This document shows, piece by piece, positions 25,747 to 34,846 of a DNA stretch of 64,000 nucleotides. The position numbers and the translations under genes were made by a program. Position 1 is the stretch's first letter, and each line of letters begins with the position of its first letter. The notes under the pieces are model-generated. The model did no database searches and was not told the DNA's origin. It saw only the letters and a program-made list of their open reading frames with translations. The DNA is from CAZCVI01 sp964502145 (GTDB lineage Bacteria > Acidobacteriota > Aminicenantia > UBA2199), in contig CAZCVI010000012.1 of the NCBI GenBank assembly GCA_964502145.1, positions 48,939 to 112,938 on the forward strand, given 5' to 3'.

Positions 25747-28401
25747 TTACATTTTGAATCGATAGGTAAATTTAATCATGAAGATATCATTGCCCCTGGC
25801 TTTAAAGAGGTTACCCAGATCGTGACCAAACCGGAAGTTGCCAGGATCGGATTGATCGGCACGGTTTTGGGTCCACACGGCATAGAGAATAGAACCGGGT
25901 CTGTACTCCCAGCGTAGCACGACTGTGCCCCGTAACGATTTATAATTAAAATCAGGGTTGCTGATACTAAAAGCCGGGGCCTTTCCAGTACCATCGGGAT
26001 CAACGGTGAATGTGTCTTCATTCCCATCATAAGAGATAGTGGAACTCCCCTGACCAAACACATTAAAATCATAACTGCGGGGGCGTGCCAGTTCTTTATA
26101 ATGAGAATAATGGCCGACAGCGATAAATGGTTGAATATAAGCTTGAAGACTCAAGCGGGGAGAAAAAATCCAGTTCAGACGGATACTACAGGATACCACT
26201 TTTTGATCGAGAGTGCCAAACAGATACCGTGTACCATAGGTTTCTGTATTGGTTGGGTCAGTAATCCCATCCACCCACTGAGCAGTAGATTTTTCCTGGC
26301 TATAATAAGGCGCACATTCAATGCTAAAATTACTGGAGGGTTTCCAACGTAATTCAGGGGACAGATTCCACCCACGATCCCCGGTTTGGCTGGTATTGAA
26401 GAAACTGGAGAGAGAGAAAACAAACGCTTTCCGATTATCGCTACTAATAGTGGCATCCATCCATACATTTGTTTGCACACGCATCAACGGTCCACCCCGG
26501 GTAAGTTCATTATCCCAGCGGGGGGGATTGTAACTACTCTGGAAATAGATATCCCAATAATTCAATAATTTTGCGCTCCCTATAAATATAATCCGTTGTT
26601 CACCCATTTTGTTTCCGCCAAAATCATAGTTCCGTTGGGTAATTAAATTGGCACTCCAACTGCGAAAAAGTTTCCCAGGTTTATAAGAATTATAACCAAT
26701 CATGAAGTGACCATTAATAATATCTGAAGTCCATTGGAACCCAATATCCCTGGTATCAAATCCCGGCGATATGGCCCCAAAGGCTGCATTAACAAAAAAA
26801 TTTCCTTTTTGTTTATTCAGACTTACCCGTCCTGCCCAGCCGCTCATGGAGGTAGCGTTCGCATTTAATGACACATGTGTCGCATCGGGTCTCTGGAAAT
26901 AGTGGGGATAAGCGTGTTGCAAATCCCAGATTACGGCTTGACTACCACTAACACGGGAACCACCAAACCAACCGTTAATGACCCAGGTATTATTTTTATC
27001 CAAAAAAGTCCAGCCATCCACGGCCACACTGAATGCATCGCGGTTTAGTGTTTCTTTTAATGATTCTGTTCTCAGGTTCCGTAGCACCGATGTAGTAATA
27101 AAGCCCAGCCCCTGTTTCCCCTGGTTAAACTCTTTTTGAGCGCGCAGTACCCCATAATAGGTAAAAGGTTCGACTTCTTCGCTAGAACGAAAGCCATCCA
27201 GATCAATAGCAGCGAATTCCCTTTGGGTCACAGCATTGATGAATCCCACATTCCAGCCGTTGCCAATTTTCCCGGTAATTTTTGCCGCGCCCAGTATAGT
27301 GGACCATTCTGGGGTATCTACATTACCGTCAGAACGAACAGAACCCTGTGGAGAACGACCAATACGGCGAGTGTAAAAGAAGCGTGGGTTACTCCAATTG
27401 GCACCGATGTTGCGATTGCTGCCACCGCCACCAAAACGGAAGATATCCGCACCCTCGATAAAAAAGGGTCGGTTCTCATCGTAATAACTCTCCGCCGCGC
27501 TAAGATTGATCACAGCGGGGTCTACTTCTACCTGGCCGAAATCAGGGTTCACAGTTAAGTCAAGGGTCAAATTGCTTTGCAGCCCAATTTTCATATCCAC
27601 GCCTGCATTGCCTAAATAATCATGCCCCTTGGCAAACGGATTACCCTCTTCCTTGCTGCTGAAAGCAGCTTTACCAACAGTGTAAGGCAACAATTCGATA
27701 TAACGACCGGGGTTGATATCGCTCATTCCTTCCAAGCGGGCAAAATGGGATGCATACCCGCTGTCTTTTTTAGGCACATAAACCAGCCCAGCCTGCTCGT
27801 TTTTCCGTTTGATATACCTGCGGAAATCGACGCCCCAGGTATAATGATCTCTCTTTTTAAAGCGCAGTTGTTCAAACGGAATCCTCATCTCCACGGTCCA
27901 ACCATAATCATCGCGCCGGGTTTTGCTTTCCCACACGCCGTCCCAGGTAGAATCGTTGTCGTAATCATTATAAATGGTCCAATCCACGATAGTACCGGAA
28001 GGATTCACGGCGAATTGGTAACCACTGCGACGATCATAATACGGGTCCACGGCAAAAATAAACCAGTCAGAATCGACAAAATCATCCCTGCGCCCCAGCA
28101 ACCCGATGATTTTATTCGGTTCGGAATCCAAGAGTTGGGCGGAGATATAAATCGCTTTATTATCATACGCCAGTCGGACCACTGTTTTTTCCGAGGCGGG
28201 GCTGCCTTCCGATGGATCGGATTGAATAAACCCGCCATATCCTTCGCCCTGCCACACCTTTTCATCCAGGACACCATCGACTTTGATAGGTTCCATGGTT
28301 CGTACTGCCGTGACCACCAAATCCGGGCCATTACCGGCATAGCCAGCCACAAATACCTGTAACAACACAAATAACATGCTAAATAATTTTAATTTTCTCA
28401 T
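25747..28401 (-). CDS. DUF5916 outer membrane protein with CBM9-like domain
   Basis: An 884-residue exported protein. A signal peptide (LFSMLFVLLQVFVAGYAG) precedes an N-terminal carbohydrate-binding-family-9-like domain at about 30-215 (KVDGVLDEKVWQG, RLAYDNKAIYISAQL, GWTVEMRIPFEQLRF). The DUF5916 beta-barrel region starts near 240 (LTVNPDFGQVEVDPAVINLS, YYDENRPFFIEGADIF) and ends with the aromatic-containing strand MIKFTYRFKM. The family is widespread in Bacteroidota and Acidobacteriota and often lies beside TonB receptors and peptidases. The substrate is unknown, perhaps glycan or protein. It has its own promoter (28435-28463) and an AGGAG site. Confidence 0.85.
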   Translation of the reverse strand: MRKLKLFSMLFVLLQVFVAGYAGNGPDLVVTAVRTMEPIKVDGVLDEKVWQGEGYGGFIQSDPSEGSPASEKTVVRLAYDNKAIYISAQLLDSEPNKIIGLLGRRDDFVDSDWFIFAVDPYYDRRSGYQFAVNPSGTIVDWTIYNDYDNDSTWDGVWESKTRRDDYGWTVEMRIPFEQLRFKKRDHYTWGVDFRRYIKRKNEQAGLVYVPKKDSGYASHFARLEGMSDINPGRYIELLPYTVGKAAFSSKEEGNPFAKGHDYLGNAGVDMKIGLQSNLTLDLTVNPDFGQVEVDPAVINLSAAESYYDENRPFFIEGADIFRFGGGGSNRNIGANWSNPRFFYTRRIGRSPQGSVRSDGNVDTPEWSTILGAAKITGKIGNGWNVGFINAVTQREFAAIDLDGFRSSEEVEPFTYYGVLRAQKEFNQGKQGLGFITTSVLRNLRTESLKETLNRDAFSVAVDGWTFLDKNNTWVINGWFGGSRVSGSQAVIWDLQHAYPHYFQRPDATHVSLNANATSMSGWAGRVSLNKQKGNFFVNAAFGAISPGFDTRDIGFQWTSDIINGHFMIGYNSYKPGKLFRSWSANLITQRNYDFGGNKMGEQRIIFIGSAKLLNYWDIYFQSSYNPPRWDNELTRGGPLMRVQTNVWMDATISSDNRKAFVFSLSSFFNTSQTGDRGWNLSPELRWKPSSNFSIECAPYYSQEKSTAQWVDGITDPTNTETYGTRYLFGTLDQKVVSCSIRLNWIFSPRLSLQAYIQPFIAVGHYSHYKELARPRSYDFNVFGQGSSTISYDGNEDTFTVDPDGTGKAPAFSISNPDFNYKSLRGTVVLRWEYRPGSILYAVWTQNRADQSDPGNFRFGHDLGNLFKARGNDIFMIKFTYRFKM

Positions 28402-28434
28402 TTATAGGACTCCTCTACGTATTGTTAAGACAGT

Positions 28435-28463
28435 ATTATAGAATAATCCATCTCCATTTTCGA
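28435..28463 (-). promoter_or_regulatory. Promoter of the DUF5916 gene
   Basis: On the minus strand: TCGAAA, 17 bases, TATAAT, about 33 bases before the start codon. Confidence 0.55.
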
Positions 28464-28485
28464 CTGAAATTATAATTTAGTACAA

Positions 28486-28947
28486 TTATTTATAAGTAAA
28501 AGAAATCGTATCGCCTGGTTTGAGGTTTAGTTCTTTAGCGCGGTTGCCCCGCAGTTCCAATACGTATTGAGCGGGTCGTAGGGAGGGATAAGTCGCGCAG
28601 GGTTCAGTGGTACAGGGGGGAACATTGGCATGAATATTGATCACCTGTTTATAGTTGTCAAGGAAAATAATATCCAGGTGAATCTTGCAATTTTTCATCC
28701 AGAAGGAGTGGTACTCTTCGCTATCGCTGATGAATAACATACCGAAATTATCCATTATTTTTTCCCGGTACATCAACCCCATCATCCATTTTTCAGAGGT
28801 GTCAGCCAATTCCACGGTGAATTTATTATTCCCGATATAGAGAGGAATCATTTTGATCTTGTTTTTGGGATTGCAAAAGAGGAAGCAGGAAAGCATGCCG
28901 CTTAATAAAAGTGCAACCATCACCATTTTTTTAGTTGTTCTCATCAT
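28486..28947 (-). CDS. DUF192-family exported protein, probable lipoprotein
   Basis: A 153-residue protein. The N-terminal hydrophobic segment with a Cys after GMLS (LLLSGMLSC) suggests a lipoprotein signal, although the lipobox is not perfect. The DUF192 domain has MGLMYREKI, GMLFI and SFWMKNCKIHLDIIFLD, ending in the VLELRGNRAKELNLKPGD strand that is typical of the family. The biochemical function of DUF192 is unknown. The ATG at 28947 has GGAG four to five bases upstream; the frame is open to 28971. It lies 44 bp after the Pcm gene in the same direction. Confidence 0.85.
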   Translation of the reverse strand: MMRTTKKMVMVALLLSGMLSCFLFCNPKNKIKMIPLYIGNNKFTVELADTSEKWMMGLMYREKIMDNFGMLFISDSEEYHSFWMKNCKIHLDIIFLDNYKQVINIHANVPPCTTEPCATYPSLRPAQYVLELRGNRAKELNLKPGDTISFTYK

Positions 28948-28991
28948 GACACTCCATTCATTAATTTTCACGCTATCACTATTTTACTGGT

Positions 28992-29615
28992 TCAAACAAA
29001 TGGTACGAAAGCCACCGCAATTAAGTTTTCAATTTCTATTTCCCCCTTGTTTTTGCGGTAGCGGACCAGTTGTTGATAGTATTCTCCTACTGGAGCAACG
29101 ACAATACCACCTTCGGCCAATTGGTCAAAAAGGTTTTCCGGGAACCGGGAGGCAGCAGCAGTAAGAAGGATGCGATCAAAAGGTGCGAATTCTGACCAGC
29201 CTTCACGGCCATTGCCGATTTTAAAATGGATATTGGTATAACCCAATGTTTCCGTAAGTAATTTCTGGGCGTGCTGGCCCAGCGTTTCGATGATTTCTAT
29301 CGTATAGACTTCGCGGACAATTTCCGCCAGTACTGCTGTCTGGTAACCGCTACCCGTTCCCAGTTCCAGAACCTTTTCATCCCCATGCAATGCCAACAAC
29401 TCGGTCATATAGGCCACAATATAGGGCTGGGAGATTGTTTGTCCGCAACCAATCAAGAGCGGGCCATCATGAAAGCAACTGCTGGAATCATAACCGGTAA
29501 CAAACTGCTCCCGGGGAACAGTTAACATGGCTTTGAGCACTGTTTCATCGCACACGCCACGGGCCCGGATTTGATGGTCAACCATTATTTTCCGTTGTCG
29601 TAAATATTCATCCAT
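28992..29615 (-). CDS. pcm: Protein-L-isoaspartate O-methyltransferase
   Basis: A 207-residue class I methyltransferase that repairs isoaspartyl residues in aged proteins. Motifs seen are RAVPREQFV-type (LTVPREQFVTG), ISQPYIVAYMTELL, the SAM-binding loop VLELGTGSGYQTAVLAEI and LAEGGIVVAPVG. Length and motif order are typical. A promoter with TTGAAA-17-TATAGT stands 28 bases upstream of the start. It is probably cotranscribed with the DUF192 gene. Confidence 0.93.
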   Translation of the reverse strand: MDEYLRQRKIMVDHQIRARGVCDETVLKAMLTVPREQFVTGYDSSSCFHDGPLLIGCGQTISQPYIVAYMTELLALHGDEKVLELGTGSGYQTAVLAEIVREVYTIEIIETLGQHAQKLLTETLGYTNIHFKIGNGREGWSEFAPFDRILLTAAASRFPENLFDQLAEGGIVVAPVGEYYQQLVRYRKNKGEIEIENLIAVAFVPFV

Positions 29616-29642
29616 TTTGTTGTGCCTCTTTTATACCCTAAT

Positions 29643-29671
29643 ACTATACCAAATCACAAATTTTTTTTCAA
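29643..29671 (-). promoter_or_regulatory. Promoter of pcm
   Basis: On the minus strand: TTGAAA, 17 bases, TATAGT. It is followed by a GAGG ribosome site and the ATG at 29615. Confidence 0.65.
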
Positions 29672-29689
29672 GAGGATTTAAGGACTCTG

Positions 29690-29755
29690 GATTCACCATC
29701 ATTTTTAAAAAGAGCCACGGATAACCGTGGCAAGCTGGACTAACTGGACGCTCTT
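29690..29755. repeat. Left half of nonamer element E (CTGGACATA type)
   Basis: TIR-like CTGGATTCACCATCATTTTT, then a small perfect hairpin GCCACGG-ATAA-CCGTGGC, then two CTGGAC units. The right half is missing and the sequence runs into a transposase fragment. The same internal GCCACGG hairpin occurs in element J at 61212, so E and J form a subtype. Confidence 0.65.
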
Positions 29756-29756
29756 G

Positions 29757-30252
29757 AGCGGATCATTTATTCAAAGCCAAAGAGAATCAACCGACTCTAT
29801 TGGAAGACATCAAGAGCGTTGTTTTAAAAAAAACTTCAAATCTACCCCCGATTATGAAACCCTCGACATAGGGGGCACGATCGCATAGAAATCCGTCACA
29901 TTTGGGTAAGTGATGAGCCGGGTATATACGATTGCTGTGATTGTTCCTTGAATCAGCACTTTTTTTGGTGAAGCGAGATGTGACACACAAACAGCGAGGA
30001 AATGAAAACCATAACGTCGAACTGGCTTATGGAGTGACAAGTCTGAAGCTGGCACAAACCTCGGCAAAACGATTAGATGAAGATCAATGTCGCACTCGCA
30101 CAGGTAATGGGCCCCAGATTCCGGCCTCAATCAGAAATACGGCGATTAGTCTTGTACGGATGATGGGATTTCGGTATACCCCTGATGCCAACAGGGCATT
30201 TACTTATTGTAGTAATAGGAAAGAAGTATTTGTTAGGTGGGGAATTTGGTAA
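29757..30252 (+). pseudogene. Transposase remnant, ISAs1/IS4-like, frameshifted and deleted
   Basis: C-terminal half of a DDE transposase, readable only by joining three frames. Frame pieces: ADHLFKAKENQPTLLEDIK near 29757; GHDRIEIRHIWVSDEPG with IYDCCDCSLNQHFF near 29870-29965; then VKRDVTHKQRG, ELAYGVTSL, DEDQCRTRTGNGPQIPASIR and NTAISLVRMMGF from 29970 on. Family members carry a stretch of the type LxxxRGHWxIENxLHxVRDVTF between TSL..RL and DEDxxxxRTGN; here it is absent, which removes the catalytic Glu region. It is clearly non-functional. 30253-30404 holds no recognisable gene. Confidence 0.75.
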
Positions 30253-30404
30253 TGTGGTGAGGATGGAAAGGTGATTGGTGTGGAGTAGTGGAAGATGACA
30301 CAAAACGAATTGACCCCCTGATTCAAAATTATCCCTTAACACGATACCTGGGTGGATTGAAAGAAAAAAATGGGCATTAGAAAAAGAAAAGGCATACAAT
30401 AAGC

Positions 30405-31121
30405 TTACAGTCGAAAAAGAAAATGACGCACTCTTGGTAGTTTTGGATTCTGGCGATTCTCTTTCATCTTTTTTTTCAGGTCATCCCTGATTTGTTTAAG
30501 CAGGATGATTTGCTCTGGGGAGAGGATCTTTCTAATTTTAGAAATTTTGCTGGATAGCATTTCCCGCATCATACCGCCTGGTCCGCCGAAACCACCACGT
30601 CCCATGCCCATATCCATGGCCGGTTTTTCGCCATCCATGGGCGGCATACCTTCGGGCATCATTTCTTCAATACGATTATAGAAATCAATCAGTATGCCTT
30701 CCACGGTAAAAGCTTGATCATCGTTTAAGAGCAGTCCTTCGGTCCACATGGTGAGTTCCCGGTCAATAGGAGTCATTTTTTGGAGTCTCGTGAACGTTTC
30801 TTGTTGCTGGGGAGTCAGTATTGCTATAATCGCGCTGTTGGCTATTTCTTTGCGGGTTCGTGCCGATTGGAGCAATTGTAGGGCGGAGAGTTTGAATTGT
30901 TCCCGGTCCTTGGTGGCTTGAGCGTGTTTTTTTTCCACGATTTCCCTGACTTTAAGTGTTTGCGTGGTATCCAGAGCCAGGTCTTTTTGCAGTTTAACCA
31001 CTTCCCTGGAGATCGGGTCCAGAACTTTTTCTTCCTCGTTACTCCAGGCAAAAAGAGAAACAGATAATATTAGTATAAGGATTACTCCACATATTTCTAA
31101 ATAAGCGCTCCATTTTTTCAT
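30405..31121 (-). CDS. Spy/LTXXQ-like periplasmic helical protein
   Basis: A 238-residue exported protein. One N-terminal hydrophobic segment (EICGVILILILSVSLFAW) is followed by long helices with repeated LTPQQ/LSPEQ-like motifs (IIAILTPQQQETFTRLQ; IRKILSPEQIILLKQI), typical of the Spy/CpxP fold. A Met/Gly/Pro-rich insert lies at about 160-195 (MPPMDGEKPAMDMGMGRGGF). Spy proteins act as periplasmic chaperones or metal-stress sensors. The C-terminal tail after KKKMKENRQNP (LPRVRHFLFRL) looks unusual and borders the transposase remnant, so the natural end may have been lost. GGAGG stands before the ATG. Confidence 0.65.
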   Translation of the reverse strand: MKKWSAYLEICGVILILILSVSLFAWSNEEEKVLDPISREVVKLQKDLALDTTQTLKVREIVEKKHAQATKDREQFKLSALQLLQSARTRKEIANSAIIAILTPQQQETFTRLQKMTPIDRELTMWTEGLLLNDDQAFTVEGILIDFYNRIEEMMPEGMPPMDGEKPAMDMGMGRGGFGGPGGMMREMLSSKISKIRKILSPEQIILLKQIRDDLKKKMKENRQNPKLPRVRHFLFRL

Positions 31122-31168
31122 AGCATATCCTCCATGTGAGATGCATCATTTTTTTAAGTATAATATAT

Positions 31169-31334
31169 ATACCTGGATTCACCATCAGATTTGTGAAAAA
31201 ACATGGACGATATGGACTTAGTGGACGATATGGACGATGTGGAGCAAAAACAAAAGCATTTTTTTGTCCATATCGTCCACTAAGTCCATATCGTCCACAA
31301 CGATTTCAGAAATTTGGCAGTGGATTTAGGTATA
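31169..31334. repeat. Nonamer inverted-repeat element F (GATRTGGAC type), best TIRs
   Basis: The left end TACCTGGATTCACCATCAGA and the right end TTTGGCAGTGGATTTAGGTA are close inverse copies, flanked by TA on both sides. The left arm is ATGGAC units (GATATGGAC, TTAGTGGAC, GATGTGGAG) and the right arm the inverse (GTCCATATC, GTCCACTAA). The loop is A/T-rich. It lies upstream of the Spy-like gene and next to the 3' end of glgP. Confidence 0.88.
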
Positions 31335-31353
31335 GTAGACCACTTGCAATTAT

Positions 31354-33855
31354 TCAAGCAAATTGTATCGGAACAGGTTTGGCACCCCAGATTTCTTTGG
31401 CGTATTCGGAAATGGTACGATCAGAAGAGAACTTGCCCATATTTGCGGCATTCAAAATGGATTTCTCGGCCCAACGGCGCTTATCGCGAAATTCCTGGCT
31501 TACGATATCCTGACAGGCGATGTACGATTCATAATCGGCCATTAACATGAAAGTGTCCCCATAATTCAACAACGCATCCACGATGGGTTGAAATAGATAG
31601 GGATCGGTATGGGAAAAAAAACCTCCGGCAATCATATCAATCACCTCTTTTAATTCAGGGTTGTTGTCATAATAAAAACGGGGATTATAGCCAGTGGCTT
31701 TTAATTCTTCTACTTGCCCAGCAGTCAACCCAAAGATAAAGATATTCTCCTCCCCTACTTCCTCCCTGATCTCAATATTAGCACCATCCAATGTCCCAAT
31801 GGTAAGCGCTCCATTCAAGGCGAACTTCATGTTCCCAGTACCAGACGCTTCCATACCCGCCGTGGAAATTTGCTCGGACAAGTCAGCCGCAGGAATAATT
31901 TTTTCAGCATTAGACACTGCATAATTCCTGAGAAAAAGAATTTTTAATTTATCTTTGGCCACAGGATCATGATTAACTACCTCTCCGACAGCATTGATCA
32001 ATTTCACGATTCGTTTGGCCAACATGTAACCGGGAGCTGCTTTCCCAGCAAAAATAACGGTCCGGGGGACAATATCGGCATTGGGATTGTTGCGAATCCG
32101 ATTGTACTGGGTGATGACATAAAGCATGTTTAGAAGCTGGCGCTTGTATTCATGGATGCGCTTGACCTGGATATCAAACATGGAGTTAACATCCACTTCA
32201 ATACCCATGCGTTTTTTAATATAACCATGCAACATTTGCTTGTTCAACTGTTTAACAGCCATCCACTCGTTTTGAAACCCTTCATCATGGGCATAAGCGG
32301 CCAGTTTTTTCAATTGGAACAAATCAGTCACCCAACCATCCCCAATCTTGGAAGAGATCAACGCGGATAACTTGGGATTACATAATTTTAACCAGCGCCG
32401 CTGAGTGATACCATTGGTTTTATTATTGAATTTATCAGGCCACATCTCATTAAAATCCTTGAAGGCGCGCTCTTTTAATATCTGGGTATGCAGTGCAGCG
32501 ACTCCATTAACAGAATGAGAACCCACAATCGCGAGATGGGCCATACGGATCTTCTTTTCTGGTTCCTCTTCAATCAGGCTCATTCGGCGCAAGATATCAA
32601 TATCGCCAGGGTGTAAATAGTTGACCTCTTCCAAAAATAACCGATTTATCTCATAGATAATTTTCATATGCCGGGGCAACATTCGTTCAAACAATTCCAC
32701 GCCCCATTTTTCCAGCGCTTCGGGCATAATAGTATGATTGGTATAGGCAAACACTTTGGTAGTCATACCCCAGGCTTCATCCCAATCCATATTTTCTATA
32801 TCCATTAAAATGCGCATCAATTCAGGAATAGCTATAGCAGGATGAGTATCATTCAATTGAATGGCGACTTTTTCAGGGAATTCGCGGAAAGTATCGTGGG
32901 TCTTCAGATAACGGCGAATAATATCCTGCAACGTGGCAGAAACGAAAAAATATTCCTGCTTCAAACGCAGTTCTTTGCCCACGAAAATATTATCATTGGG
33001 ATACAGAACCTTGGACACGTTTTCAGAATGAACTTTGCCACCGACAGCTTGTTCGTAATCCCCGGTATTAAAAAAGCGCAGATCAAAATCACGACTGGCC
33101 TTGGCTGACCAGAGTCGCAGATTATTAACGGTATCGTTGCGATACCCGGGAACAGGAGTGTCATAAGCCATAGCCATTATTTCCTCGGTATTCTCCCAGG
33201 CGTATCTGAGTCTCCCTTTATCGTCATGATATTCACTCACTTTGCCATAGTATTTTACCGGGTAGAGGTATTCGGGTCTAGGGAATTCCCAAGGATTGCC
33301 ATAACGCAACCAGTTGTCAGGCGCTTCAACCTGGAAACCATCAATAATTCCCTGGAAAAAAATACCAAACTCATACCGAATACCATAACCATACCCAGGC
33401 AATTGCAAGGTGGCCATAGAATCTAAAAAACAAGCGGCCAATCTGCCCAAACCCCCATTTCCCAACCCCGCATCAAATTCTTTTTCGCGTAACTCTTCGA
33501 GTTGATGCCCCAATTTATGCAACGCCTGGGAAACACTTTCATATAAGTCGAGGTTTATTAAACTGTTACCCAGAGTGCGCCCTATCAAAAATTCCAAAGA
33601 GAGATAATAAACACGTTTGGCATCTTTTTTATAATAGGTTTGTTGGGTTTTAATCCATCGCTCTGTCAGTTGGTCCCTGGTTACCAATGCCAAGCTGACA
33701 TAGCGGTCCAACTCGGTGGCGGAATACTCATCCTTGGCCAGAGAATACGCGAGATGATTTAAAAATGAATTATAAAGAGAGTTTATATCGGTCCCATTGC
33801 AATCATTATTACTAACGGGCACGTCAGCAGTATGTTCTTGAGGCGTGTTATCCAT
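31354..33855 (-). CDS. glgP: Glycogen/starch phosphorylase
   Basis: An 833-residue GT35 phosphorylase that releases glucose-1-phosphate from alpha-1,4-glucan. The N-terminal part has AKRVYYLSLEFLIGRTLGNS and GLGNGGLGRLAACFLDSMAT; the middle has VAIQLNDTHPAIAIPELMR; and the C-terminal pyridoxal-phosphate lysine motif is EASGTGNMKFALNGALTIGT. Length is typical, with no eukaryotic-type phospho-regulatory N-terminal extension. AGGAGG precedes the ATG, and a clear promoter lies at 33891-33919. No other glycogen genes are adjacent. Confidence 0.96.
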   Translation of the reverse strand: MDNTPQEHTADVPVSNNDCNGTDINSLYNSFLNHLAYSLAKDEYSATELDRYVSLALVTRDQLTERWIKTQQTYYKKDAKRVYYLSLEFLIGRTLGNSLINLDLYESVSQALHKLGHQLEELREKEFDAGLGNGGLGRLAACFLDSMATLQLPGYGYGIRYEFGIFFQGIIDGFQVEAPDNWLRYGNPWEFPRPEYLYPVKYYGKVSEYHDDKGRLRYAWENTEEIMAMAYDTPVPGYRNDTVNNLRLWSAKASRDFDLRFFNTGDYEQAVGGKVHSENVSKVLYPNDNIFVGKELRLKQEYFFVSATLQDIIRRYLKTHDTFREFPEKVAIQLNDTHPAIAIPELMRILMDIENMDWDEAWGMTTKVFAYTNHTIMPEALEKWGVELFERMLPRHMKIIYEINRLFLEEVNYLHPGDIDILRRMSLIEEEPEKKIRMAHLAIVGSHSVNGVAALHTQILKERAFKDFNEMWPDKFNNKTNGITQRRWLKLCNPKLSALISSKIGDGWVTDLFQLKKLAAYAHDEGFQNEWMAVKQLNKQMLHGYIKKRMGIEVDVNSMFDIQVKRIHEYKRQLLNMLYVITQYNRIRNNPNADIVPRTVIFAGKAAPGYMLAKRIVKLINAVGEVVNHDPVAKDKLKILFLRNYAVSNAEKIIPAADLSEQISTAGMEASGTGNMKFALNGALTIGTLDGANIEIREEVGEENIFIFGLTAGQVEELKATGYNPRFYYDNNPELKEVIDMIAGGFFSHTDPYLFQPIVDALLNYGDTFMLMADYESYIACQDIVSQEFRDKRRWAEKSILNAANMGKFSSDRTISEYAKEIWGAKPVPIQFA

Positions 33856-33890
33856 AAGACCTCCTATTGATTTTTTTTTCGTACAATGTT

Positions 33891-33919
33891 GTTATAGCAA
33901 AAATAAATTTTTTTTTCAA
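33891..33919 (-). promoter_or_regulatory. Promoter of glgP
   Basis: On the minus strand: TTGAAA, 17 A/T-rich bases, TATAAC, ending 35 bases before the start codon. Confidence 0.65.
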
Positions 33920-33943
33920 GAAAAAAAAACAATCGGTCAAAGA

Positions 33944-34117
33944 TACCTGGATTCAGCGCCAAGTTAATGGGAAGCATGGGAGTTATGGGAGTTATGGGAA
34001 GTATGGGAATTATGGGAGGAATGCGAATATTTCTGTTTTATCCCATAATTCACATACTTCCCATAACTCCCATAACTCCCAGTCTTCCCATTAATCTGGC
34101 AGTTAATTCAGGGATAC
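33944..34117. repeat. Nonamer inverted-repeat element G (ATGGGAAGT type)
   Basis: The left end TACCTGGATTCAGCGCCAAG and the right end TGGCAGTTAATTCAGGGATA are inverse copies. The left arm has units ATGGGAGTT, ATGGGAAGT and ATGGGAATT; the right arm has CCCATAATT, CCCATAACT and CCCATTAAT. The loop is about 25 bases. The unit sequence differs completely from elements A, B and F, but the ends are the same. Confidence 0.88.
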
Positions 34118-34123
34118 ACACGC

Positions 34124-34163
34124 AAAAAAAAAGGGTGAGAAAGCAACGGCTTTCTCACCCTTT
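34124..34163 (-). terminator. Intrinsic terminator of the sigma/Spy operon
   Basis: On the minus strand, an AAAGGGTGAGAAAGC stem closes with GCTTTCTCACCCTTT and runs into nine T. It lies 75 bases past the stop of the last Spy gene. Confidence 0.85.
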
Positions 34164-34238
34164 CAACGATTTATTTTTTATATTATTTTTTGTCTTATTT
34201 TTTAAGCAATGGGTCCGTAAAGGACATCCTATTTCAAG

Positions 34239-34793
34239 TTAGGAACAACTTTTTTTAGCTTTATCGCAAGAAGCTGCCTGACTGCATTTAGCAGTTTCAG
34301 CTTTGGCTTCAACCTTGGCTTCTTGACCGTGCTGGCAACAGCCCTTGCCCTCAGCTTTGCCACATTTCGCTTTCATCTCTTGCATCTTTTTTAACTGTTC
34401 TGGGGTCAACAACGCGGATACTTTGAACTTGCAATCCACGCCGCTTTTTTTCATCTCGGCTTCCAGTTTGGCGGATTCGTCGATGATCTTATTGATGGCG
34501 TCTTTTTCAGGTTTTTCTGCATTCATCAGTTGACATTGTTTCTGATGCAGTTCCATGATCTTGGCGTGCAGAGTTTTTTTGCTTTCCATGCAGCCTTGTT
34601 TGAGTTTGTCAATTTCAGCCTGTTGTGTTTCAGTCAGGTTCAGTTCTTTCATCATGGTGCAGCAACTTCCTTTTTCACCATGAGCCATCATTTTTTTGCC
34701 ACAGTGTTTTTGGCATCCGCCAGCAGTGAAACCGGGTAAAGCCCATGCAGCGATTACAACTGCCATAAACATTACAATAAACAACTTTTTCAT
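34239..34793 (-). CDS. Cys-rich Spy/CpxP-like periplasmic protein
   Basis: A 184-residue exported protein. The signal peptide (LFIVMFMAVVIAAWALPGFTA) is followed at once by a Cys/His/Met cluster (CQKHCGKKMMAH, SCCTMMKEL). A helical LTETQ..LTPEQL core (LNLTETQQAEIDKLKQ; LLTPEQLKKMQEM) and a Cys-rich tail follow (CGKAEGKGCCQHGQ; CSQAASCDKAKKSCS). The core is the Spy/CpxP motif pattern; the twelve or so Cys suggest metal binding or disulfide formation. The ATG at 34793 has AGGAG seven bases upstream; the frame extends to 34832. It is the last gene of an ECF sigma operon. Confidence 0.75.
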   Translation of the reverse strand: MKKLFIVMFMAVVIAAWALPGFTAGGCQKHCGKKMMAHGEKGSCCTMMKELNLTETQQAEIDKLKQGCMESKKTLHAKIMELHQKQCQLMNAEKPEKDAINKIIDESAKLEAEMKKSGVDCKFKVSALLTPEQLKKMQEMKAKCGKAEGKGCCQHGQEAKVEAKAETAKCSQAASCDKAKKSCS

Positions 34794-34824
34794 GTTAATT
34801 CTCCTTTGTATTTTTATAGTTTTT

Positions 34825-34846
34825 AGCCGCAAGCGGCTTTTTTTTT
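34825..34846 (+). terminator. Short intrinsic terminator pointing against the operon
   Basis: AGCCGC-AA-GCGGCT is followed by nine T on the plus strand, inside the gap between two minus-strand genes. On the minus strand it would read A-tract then hairpin, which does not terminate. Confidence 0.6.

Noticed and set aside
27622..28362. A 246-residue frame antisense to the DUF5916 gene
   Set aside because: The sense strand encodes a clear family; there is no ribosome site for the antisense frame.
30127..30399. A 90-residue minus-strand frame between pcm and the Spy-like gene
   Set aside because: It is antisense to the transposase relic and matches nothing.
33967..34050. Open frames through nonamer elements that read as Met-Gly-x or Trp-Thr-x repeat peptides
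   Set aside because: They follow automatically from a 9-bp period without stops; there is no ribosome site or promoter, and both strands are open to the same degree.
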